Part shown: piece after piece, positions 43,248 through 48,245 of the stretch
Numbering within the stretch: position 1 is the first letter of the stretch
How the letters are laid out: each line of letters opens with the position of its first letter
From: Pseudomonas sp. UBA2684
GTDB taxonomy: Bacteria > Pseudomonadota > Gammaproteobacteria > Pseudomonadales > Pseudomonadaceae
NCBI GenBank assembly: GCA_002354655.1
Contig: DELY01000052.1
Location: 1-48,245 of the forward strand
Direction of reading: 5' to 3'
DNA length: 48,245 bases
Notes under the pieces: model-generated
Told to the model about the DNA's origin: nothing
Database searches by the model: none
The model's input: only the letters and a program-made list of their open reading frames with translations
Translations under genes and position numbers: made by a program

Positions 43248-44264
43248 GCGAAAGGCCTGCGGCGTGGCGCCCTGCCAGCGGCGGAAGGCGCGGTAGAACG
43301 GCGACAACTCGGCAAAGCCGCACGCCCGCGCCACCTCTCGGATCGCCTGGCCATTTTCCAGCAGCTGCACCGCGCGGCTGCGGCGCACCTCATCGTGCAG
43401 CGCGCGAAAGCTGCTGCCCTGCTCGGCCAAGGCGCGTTGCAGGCCCCCGGCCTTGAGATTGAGCGCCTGGGCGCAACGCGCCAGGCTGCACGGCTGCCCG
43501 CCAAGGTTTACCCCCAACCAATAGCGCACGCGGTTGAGTAACTGGTTTTCCGCCAACTCGGCCAGCTCCTGCTCGGCTTGCCCGCTGAGCAGGGCGAACA
43601 GCCGTGGATTGGCGCTGCGCGACGGTCGGTTGAGCAGCGCACAGGGGAAGATCAAGGCATCGTGCGCCTGGGAAAATTGCGGCAGCAGGCCGTACAGACG
43701 TCGATGCTCGCTGAGCCGGCGCGGCGCCGGGTGACGGAAGTCGATGGCGGAGAGGCAAAAACCTTCGTCGGTGACACTGGCGAGCATCTTGTACAGCAGC
43801 AAGGCCAGGCACTCCATCTGCTGGCGCAGCGAACCGACGCCGCGGTAATTGAGGTCGATGATCAGCCGCGCGGTGTCGCCCTGCTGCTCCAGACGCGCGA
43901 CAAAACCGCCGGAAAGGATGTGCTGGAAACGCACGAAAGCCTCCAGCGCCTGGCGCAGGTCGCGGCTGGCCAGCAGCAGATAGCCGACCACGTCCTGCGG
44001 TCGCGGCTTCATCACCTCGCCCAGGTGCAGGCCAATATCGACATCGCCGCTGATGCCCTCCAGCGCCTGCCAGAAACGCGGCGCGTTGTCGTGGCCCTCG
44101 CGGGCGTCGAGCAGCGGCGGCGCCAGTGGCAGCCCCTGGTAGGCGCGACGGTAGGTATCGGTGGGGTCCAGCCCCAGCGCAGCCAGGGCTTCGTAGAGCA
44201 AGCGGCGCAGGGTCGAGGAATGGGTCAACGCGGCGGCTATGCCGGGGGGCGGATCGAGGTGCAT
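43194..44264 (-). CDS. AraC-family regulator (OruR/ArgR-like N-domain)
   Basis: This 356-residue regulator has an N-terminal arabinose-binding-type domain (about residues 15-200) and a C-terminal AraC helix-turn-helix domain with '[20 protein letters not shown]' and '[18 protein letters not shown]'. It is divergent from the HacB-type acylase, as PA0306 is from PA0305 in P. aeruginosa, so it likely controls hacB. Its last 18 codons overlap the convergent chemoreceptor gene. The 127-bp intergenic region contains a nested inverted repeat suitable as its site. Confidence 0.85.
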   Translation of the reverse strand: MHLDPPPGIAAALTHSSTLRRLLYEALAALGLDPTDTYRRAYQGLPLAPPLLDAREGHDNAPRFWQALEGISGDVDIGLHLGEVMKPRPQDVVGYLLLASRDLRQALEAFVRFQHILSGGFVARLEQQGDTARLIIDLNYRGVGSLRQQMECLALLLYKMLASVTDEGFCLSAIDFRHPAPRRLSEHRRLYGLLPQFSQAHDALIFPCALLNRPSRSANPRLFALLSGQAEQELAELAENQLLNRVRYWLGVNLGGQPCSLARCAQALNLKAGGLQRALAEQGSSFRALHDEVRRSRAVQLLENGQAIREVARACGFAELSPFYRAFRRWQGATPQAFRSAADGEALAHAAQTLGQ

Positions 44265-44278
44265 GACGCCTCCAGATA

Positions 44279-44317
44279 ATTGACCAAAGACTTGCAGCCT
44301 TGCTGCATTCGGTCAAT
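44279..44317. promoter_or_regulatory. Nested inverted repeat in AraC-hacB intergenic region
   Basis: ATTGACC (44279-44285) and GGTCAAT (44311-44317) form a perfect 7-bp inverted repeat around GCAG/CTGC. It lies 75 bp before hacB and 15 bp before the AraC start, suiting autoregulation and hacB control. Confidence 0.5.
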
Positions 44318-44391
44318 GTCAGCCTGCGCGGCGCTGCGCAGAATGCCTGCGCGCCCCACCGCCACGGCGCGATAACAACAAGGATAAGCCG

Positions 44392-46773
44392 ATGAAACGC
44401 ACCCTGACCGCCCTTGCCGTGCTCGTTGCCGCCGCTGCGGCCGGCGGCGCCTGGTACGTCGACAGCAAGCAACCGCTGCGCGACAGCACACTGGCCCTCG
44501 ACCACCTGCAAGCCCCGGTCGCGGTGCGTTACGACGAACGCGGCGTGCCGCATATCCAGGCGCAGCATGAGGCCGACCTGTACCGTGCCCTGGGCTTCGT
44601 GCATGCCCAGGACCGCTTGTTCCAGATGGAAATGCTGCGGCGCCTGGCGCGGGGCGAGCTGGCCGAAGTGCTCGGCGCCAAGCTGGTCGACACCGACCGC
44701 CTGTTCCGCACCCTGGGCATCCGCGCCCATGCCGACGCCTACGCGCAGAAGATCGACCCCGCCAGCCCCGCGACCCAGGCCCTGCTGGCCTACCTGGATG
44801 GCATCAACCAATACCAGGCCCGCCGCCCGGTGCCGCTGGAGTTCGACCTGCTGGGCATCGACAAGCGCCCGTTCACCGTCGCCGACACCCTCAGCGTGGC
44901 CGGCTACATGGCCTACAGCTTTGCCGCGGCGTTCCGCACCGAGCCGGTGCTCAGCTACGTGCGCGAACAACTCGGCGCCGACTACCTCAAGGCCTTCGAC
45001 CTCGACTGGCACCCACACGGCGTGGTTGGCCAGCCGCTGGCCGCCAGCGACTGGCAGGACCTCGGCGCCATCGCCCGCCTCAGCCACGCAGCGCTGCTCG
45101 ACGCCGGCCTGCCGCAGTTCGAGGGTAGCAATGCCTGGGCGGTGTCCGGCAGCCGCACCGCCAGCGGCAAGCCGCTGCTGGCCGGCGACCCGCACATCCG
45201 CTTCGCCGTGCCGGCGGTGTGGTACGAAGCGCACCTGAGCTACCCCGGTTTCGAGCTGTACGGCCACCACCAGGCGCTCAACCCGGTGGCATCGCTGGGG
45301 CACAACCGCGACTTCGCCTGGAGCCTGACCATGTTCCAGAACGACGACGTCGACCTGATCGCCGAAAAACTCAACCCGGACAACCCCAACCAGGTCTGGT
45401 ACCGCGGCCAGTGGGTCGAGCTGCGCAGCCGCGAGGAGACCATCCAGGTCAAAGATGCCGAGCCGATCCAGCTGACCCTGCGCCGCTCGCCCCACGGCCC
45501 ACTGATCAACGACGCCCTCGGCAACAGCGCCGGCGAGACGCCCATCGCCCTGTGGTGGGCGTTTCTGGAAACCGACAACCCGATCCTCGACGGCTTCTAC
45601 CAACTCAACCGCGCCGACAGCCTGGACAAGGCCCGCCGCGCGGTGGAAAACATCGAGGCCCCCGGCCTCAACGTGGTCTGGGCCAACGCCGGCGGCGACA
45701 TTGGCTGGTGGGCCGCGGCCAAACTGCCGCGCCGGCCGGCCGGGATCAACCCGAGCTTCATCCTCGACGGCAGCAGTGGCGAGGCGGAGAAAGCCGGCTT
45801 CCACCCGTTCAGCGCCAACCCGCAGGAAGAGAACCCGGCGCGCGGCTATATCGTCTCGGCCAACTACCAGCCGCTGGCGCCGACCGGCATCGAGATTCCC
45901 GGTTACTACAACCTGCCCGATCGCGGCGAGCGCCTGAACCAGCGTCTAGCCGACAGTTCGGTGAAGTGGGATCTGCACAACAGCCAAGCGCTGCAACTCG
46001 ACCCTGGCACCGGCTATGCCCCGCGCCTGCTGGCGCCGATCATTGACGAGCTGCGCGCGGCGGCCAGCGATGCGCCGCAGCGCGCGCTGGTCGAACAACT
46101 GGCCAGCTGGAACGGCGACCATCAACTCGACTCGACCGCCGCTACCCTGTTCAACCAGCTGCTCTACCAACTGACCGAGCGAGCCATGCGTGACGAACTG
46201 GGCGAGGCCTTCTTCGACAACCTGCTGTTCACCCGCGTACTCGACAGCGCCCTGCCGCGCCTCACCGCCGACGCCGCCTCGCCGTGGTGGGACGACCGCC
46301 ACAGCGCGGCCGTGGAACGCCGCGCGGACATCGTCAAGGCCGCCTGGCAGGCCAGCCTGGCGCACCTGCGCAAGACCCTCGGCGACGACTCGAGCAACTG
46401 GCAATGGGGCACCGCGCACACGCTCACCCACAACCACCCGCTGGGCCAGCAGAAGCCGCTGGACCGGCTATTCAACGTCGGCCCATTCGCCGCACCCGGC
46501 GGCCACGAAACACCGAACAACCTCTCGCACAAGGTCGGCCCGGCGCCCTGGTCGGTGGTCTACGGCCCCTCGACCCGCCGCCTGATCGACCTCGCCGACG
46601 CCAACACCGCCCTGGGCAGCAACCCGGTCGGCCAGAGCGGCGTACTGTTCGACAGGCACTACAGCGACCAAGCCGAGGCCTACATCGCCGGCCAGTACCA
46701 GCCGCAACACCTCAGCGAAGCGGACGTGGCGGCCAACACCCGCAGTACCTTGACGCTGTTGCCGACGCGCTAG
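44392..46773 (+). CDS. hacB: Acyl-homoserine-lactone acylase / penicillin amidase family
   Basis: This 793-residue Ntn hydrolase has a signal peptide (to about residue 20) and is expected in the periplasm. The alpha-chain block 'GFVHAQDRLFQMEMLRR' is at residues 70-86. Self-cleavage is predicted before S246 in 'FEGSNAWAVSG', making Ser the beta-chain nucleophile. 'WSLTMFQNDDVDLI' and 'NAGGDIGWWAAAKLP' are further family segments. The neighbourhood equals HacB (PA0305), a quorum-signal acylase of P. aeruginosa. Substrate preference cannot be read here. AAGGATAAG precedes the start. Confidence 0.87.
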   Translation: MKRTLTALAVLVAAAAAGGAWYVDSKQPLRDSTLALDHLQAPVAVRYDERGVPHIQAQHEADLYRALGFVHAQDRLFQMEMLRRLARGELAEVLGAKLVDTDRLFRTLGIRAHADAYAQKIDPASPATQALLAYLDGINQYQARRPVPLEFDLLGIDKRPFTVADTLSVAGYMAYSFAAAFRTEPVLSYVREQLGADYLKAFDLDWHPHGVVGQPLAASDWQDLGAIARLSHAALLDAGLPQFEGSNAWAVSGSRTASGKPLLAGDPHIRFAVPAVWYEAHLSYPGFELYGHHQALNPVASLGHNRDFAWSLTMFQNDDVDLIAEKLNPDNPNQVWYRGQWVELRSREETIQVKDAEPIQLTLRRSPHGPLINDALGNSAGETPIALWWAFLETDNPILDGFYQLNRADSLDKARRAVENIEAPGLNVVWANAGGDIGWWAAAKLPRRPAGINPSFILDGSSGEAEKAGFHPFSANPQEENPARGYIVSANYQPLAPTGIEIPGYYNLPDRGERLNQRLADSSVKWDLHNSQALQLDPGTGYAPRLLAPIIDELRAAASDAPQRALVEQLASWNGDHQLDSTAATLFNQLLYQLTERAMRDELGEAFFDNLLFTRVLDSALPRLTADAASPWWDDRHSAAVERRADIVKAAWQASLAHLRKTLGDDSSNWQWGTAHTLTHNHPLGQQKPLDRLFNVGPFAAPGGHETPNNLSHKVGPAPWSVVYGPSTRRLIDLADANTALGSNPVGQSGVLFDRHYSDQAEAYIAGQYQPQHLSEADVAANTRSTLTLLPTR

Positions 46774-46783
46774 GCCAAAGCGC

Positions 46784-46809
46784 AGCGCCTCGGCGAAAGT
46801 TGAGGCGCT
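46784..46809 (+). terminator. Hairpin after hacB
   Basis: AGCGCCTC and GAGGCGCT form an 8-bp stem with a 10-nt loop, 11 bp after the stop. No T-run follows. Confidence 0.45.
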
Positions 46810-46866
46810 ACACAAGCAACCGCGCTGACAACAGTGGCAGAGGAAAAGCTTTACTCACTGCTTGTA

Positions 46867-46894
46867 GGGAGAGTCCATATACGCATTGTTAGGG
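46867..46894. mobile_element. IS1111-type end remnant next to attC core
   Basis: GGGAGAGTCCAT (46867-46878) is the exact reverse complement of the IS end at 48103-48114. It lies 9 bp from the core site GTTAGGG (46888-46894), which ends the distal cassette. The rest of the attC and the IS body are missing, as if deleted. Confidence 0.55.
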
Positions 46895-47212
46895 TTGAGC
46901 ACGGACAAACTCAACACCATTTGCAGCAAGCTGCTGCTCAATGACCCATGAAAGATGAATGTCTCTATTTGTTCCGCAATGGCGAACTTTAAGAAGAGCG
47001 CTTTTCCCTGACAGTGATGCCGAAAGGAAATAGGGAACAAACCCCTCCATAATGTGCGCCCTGAACCTTACCTCACCTGAGAAAACCTCAGAAGCCAGTG
47101 CTGCTGTTTCGCTTATGCCCGCGATGCCAAAGTCTAGCCTTCCGTCAGCGGCTAACTCGAAAAGCGCAGATTCGATTGGGCGATTTGGTGAGGAAATGAT
47201 CCAGGCTGACAT
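46889..47212 (-). CDS. Integron cassette protein, unknown
   Basis: This 107-residue soluble protein is the only sizeable frame in the distal cassette. The ATG lies 5 nt after the preceding core site, and the stop TAA lies inside the next core (CCCTAAC), as is usual for cassette genes. Base composition is clearly more AT-rich than the neighbouring chromosome. I recognise no domain; a hydrophobic-acidic middle ('DGRLDFGIAGISETAALAS') gives no clue. No Shine-Dalgarno sequence is visible. Function unknown. Confidence 0.65.
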   Translation of the reverse strand: MSAWIISSPNRPIESALFELAADGRLDFGIAGISETAALASEVFSGEVRFRAHIMEGFVPYFLSASLSGKSALLKVRHCGTNRDIHLSWVIEQQLAANGVEFVRAQP

Positions 47213-47217
47213 GAAGA

Positions 47218-47294
47218 CCCTAACGTTTGGTTAAGGGGCCGGCTTTAGCCGGTCCCGAGTGAGCGAAGCGAGCGACTTGAACCACTAGTTAGGT
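47218..47294 (-). other. attC site 1 (77 bp)
   Basis: The core ends are CCCTAAC (47218-47224) and GTTAGGT (47288-47294). The inner GGGGCCGGCTTTAGCCGGTC stem and the GAGCGAAGCGAGCG segment are shared with attC site 2. It belongs to the RraB-like cassette and separates it from the distal one. Confidence 0.85.
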
Positions 47295-47633
47295 GTGCGT
47301 TTGCGCAGAGCAACCCCAACCGTCGTACTCCAAACCATATAGCTCGGCAATGCACTGCATGAAGCCAGAGACGGAGAGAATCACGTTTTGCTCTACTGGC
47401 ATAGTTATGATGACCTGTATGCTGTGACCACTTTCGTCTTCATTGGCTTTTGCAGTGCCAAATTGATAGTCATTGATAAACCCGGCTACCAAGGCTGCCT
47501 TTTCTCGTGATTCAGCTCTAAGAAGAAAATCCACTGGTCTGGCGATAGAGAACCTATCTCCTTGTCTGTCTAGGGCATGCAGAACGTCTATGTCAGCTTC
47601 TGCTGACTTCATGAGTTTCTCAATGACAGCCAT
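47289..47633 (-). CDS. RraB-like RNase E inhibitor, integron cassette gene
   Basis: This 114-residue protein contains the RraB domain: an N-terminal acidic 'ADIDVLHALDRQGD', 'RPVDFLLR' (about residues 33-40), and the C-terminal 'YGLEYDGWGCS' signature. In E. coli RraB binds RNase E and alters mRNA decay. Here it is a mobile cassette gene, so the target may be host RNase E or something else; related domains also occur as immunity-like proteins. ATG 47633 is 6 nt after the core, and the stop TAA lies in the attC core ACCTAAC. No Shine-Dalgarno sequence is visible. Confidence 0.82.
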   Translation of the reverse strand: MAVIEKLMKSAEADIDVLHALDRQGDRFSIARPVDFLLRAESREKAALVAGFINDYQFGTAKANEDESGHSIQVIITMPVEQNVILSVSGFMQCIAELYGLEYDGWGCSAQTHT

Positions 47634-47639
47634 AAGTGC

Positions 47640-47715
47640 ACCTAACGTTAAGTGAAGGGGCGGGCTTTAGCCCGTCCCAGTGAGCGCAGCGAACGATTTG
47701 AACCACTAGTTAGGC
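47640..47715 (-). other. attC site 2 (76 bp)
   Basis: The core ends are ACCTAAC (47640-47646) and GTTAGGC (47709-47715), with the inner stem GGGGCGGGCTTTAGCCCGTC and GTGAGCGCAGCGAACG. It is closely similar to attC site 1 and belongs to the cassette of the small membrane protein. Confidence 0.88.
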
Positions 47716-47720
47716 GCAGG

Positions 47721-47999
47721 CTACGGACCAAAACCATTTAACCACCATGCTGACCAAGTCATTACAGACTCTGCAGTTGGCCATAGAAAACCCCAAGTAC
47801 AAACGGATACGGCTACGGGCCAAAACCAATTTTTGCGAACTAAGCATAGAGTTATGAGCGAACAAAACAGCGCTAACCAAAAAAGAACAACAAGCAACCG
47901 TACGTTGATACTCAGTGACTCAATAGATAAGTAGCTAGCTAGGCACAGCCCAGAAAGTAAAACTGTAAATATGAAAAACCATTTACTAAATTTACGCAT
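47721..47999 (-). CDS. Integron cassette small membrane protein
   Basis: This 92-residue protein is almost entirely hydrophobic, with three membrane helices at about residues 7-25, 32-53 and 57-80. A tryptophan-rich C-terminus ('WSAWWLNGFG') follows. The sequence is strongly AT-rich relative to the chromosome. Unlike the other cassettes, AAGGGAAG lies 3 nt before the ATG, so it has its own ribosome binding site. No family is recognised. Small membrane proteins are common among cassette genes. Confidence 0.65.
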   Translation of the reverse strand: MRKFSKWFFIFTVLLSGLCLASYLSIESLSINVRLLVVLFWLALFCSLITLCLVRKNWFWPVAVSVCTWGFLWPTAESVMTWSAWWLNGFGP

Positions 48000-48032
48000 T
48001 GACTTCCCTTGCGTACGTACTTCTAAAAAAGT

Positions 48033-48094
48033 GCCTAACGATTAAGCTAAGGGGCCGGCTGCGCCGGTCCCAACGAACGAAGTGAGCGATTTGA
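48033..48094 (-). other. attC site 3, interrupted by an IS
   Basis: GCCTAAC (48033-48039) is followed by the conserved GGGGCCGGCTGCGCCGGTCC stem and GAACGAAGTGAGCGATTTGA. The expected CCACTAGTTAGG right end is replaced by IS sequence from 48095. Confidence 0.82.
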
Positions 48095-48245
48095 GTGCTG
48101 TAATGGACTCTCCCCGCGCCACAGTTCTATACCCAAAGCAGTGGTGACTGATTATTGGGAGAGGCGTTATGAAGCGAATTGCGGTTGATCTGGCCAAGTC
48201 CGTATACCAAGTTGCCGAGAGCGTCCGTTCCGGCCAGGTGGTGCA
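48095..48245 (+). mobile_element. IS110/IS1111-family insertion sequence (partial), attC-targeted
   Basis: The IS begins within attC site 3. Its subterminal repeat ATGGACTCTCCCC is at 48103-48115, a few bases inside the junction as in IS1111 elements. A transposase start follows at 48169. Members of the IS1111-attC group are known to insert specifically into attC sites. The right end lies beyond the window. Confidence 0.78.
48169..48245 (+). CDS. IS110/IS1111-family transposase, N-terminus only
   Basis: The 25 visible codons encode 'MKRIAVDLAKSVYQVAES' and a few more residues, the DEDD-transposase start with the first catalytic Asp in 'VDLAK'. GGGAGAGG (48157-48164) precedes the ATG. The gene continues past the window end. 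IS110-family enzymes act with an RNA guide encoded in the element ends; the 5' non-coding region here (48095-48168) is short, so such an RNA would lie at the unseen end. Confidence 0.8.
   Translation, partial: MKRIAVDLAKSVYQVAESVRSGQVV

Noticed and set aside
43390-45804. 804-codon open frame on the minus strand over hacB and the AraC gene
   Set aside because: It is antisense to hacB, whose motifs are complete, and partly overlaps the AraC frame. High GC content produces such long open frames.
46855-47040. 61-codon minus-strand frame in the distal cassette
   Set aside because: It overlaps the better-placed 107-codon cassette gene in another frame and crosses the core site.

Overview
This window looks like a chromosomal segment of a Pseudomonas species. 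The coding DNA is GC-rich and densely packed. Gene content and order follow the P. aeruginosa region running from the lao long-chain-alcohol genes through coaD, mutM, ilvD, thyA-lgt, ptsP-rppH, ilvA, rpiA and serA to the HacB acylase. REP-type palindromes are scattered between genes. The right end is part of a chromosomal integron, a feature known from the P. alcaligenes / P. mendocina / P. stutzeri side of the genus. Identifications come from reading motifs and recalled family knowledge; no database search was run.

Left part (1-8700): a TetR gene (laoR) is divergent from laoC-laoB-laoA (aldehyde dehydrogenase, small Tat protein, GMC alcohol dehydrogenase). A perfect 18-bp palindrome sits inside the laoC promoter. 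A small membrane-protein gene follows, then coaD, a 2[4Fe-4S] ferredoxin gene and ggt. A 156-bp palindromic MITE-like element lies between ggt and a lipoprotein gene.

Middle (8700-30200): mostly housekeeping. It holds mutM with two small downstream genes, rlmI, ilvD, a YfcE-like phosphodiesterase, folA, glpQ, an uncharacterised membrane protein/GTPase pair (DUF2868-DUF3482), TauE-lgt-thyA, an NRDE protein, rppH-ptsP, a HAD phosphatase, ilvA with a membrane protein, rpiA and a YegP protein.

Right-middle (30200-46800): two CarP-like beta-propeller genes flank carO. The carO promoter carries three TTAAG half-sites at exact 11-bp spacing, the form expected for the CarR/BqsR response regulator. 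Then come an FAH-family enzyme, a D-2-hydroxyglutarate-dehydrogenase-like flavoprotein divergent from serA (a functional pair in serine synthesis), a DUF523 protein, a secreted FilA-like protein, a 102-bp tandem repeat, a 2OG-Fe(II) oxygenase, a DUF2059 protein, a lysophospholipase-like hydrolase, a thioredoxin-like protein, a membrane chemoreceptor, an AraC regulator and a HacB-type acylase.

Right end (46860-48245): AT-richer DNA holding three minus-strand gene cassettes, two complete attC sites of 76-77 bp, a third attC interrupted by an IS110/IS1111-type element that runs off the window, and a core-site remnant next to a matching 12-bp IS end. Cassette orientation places the unseen intI/attI to the right, so hacB marks the distal edge of the array. 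One cassette encodes an RraB-like RNase E inhibitor; the other two are unknown.
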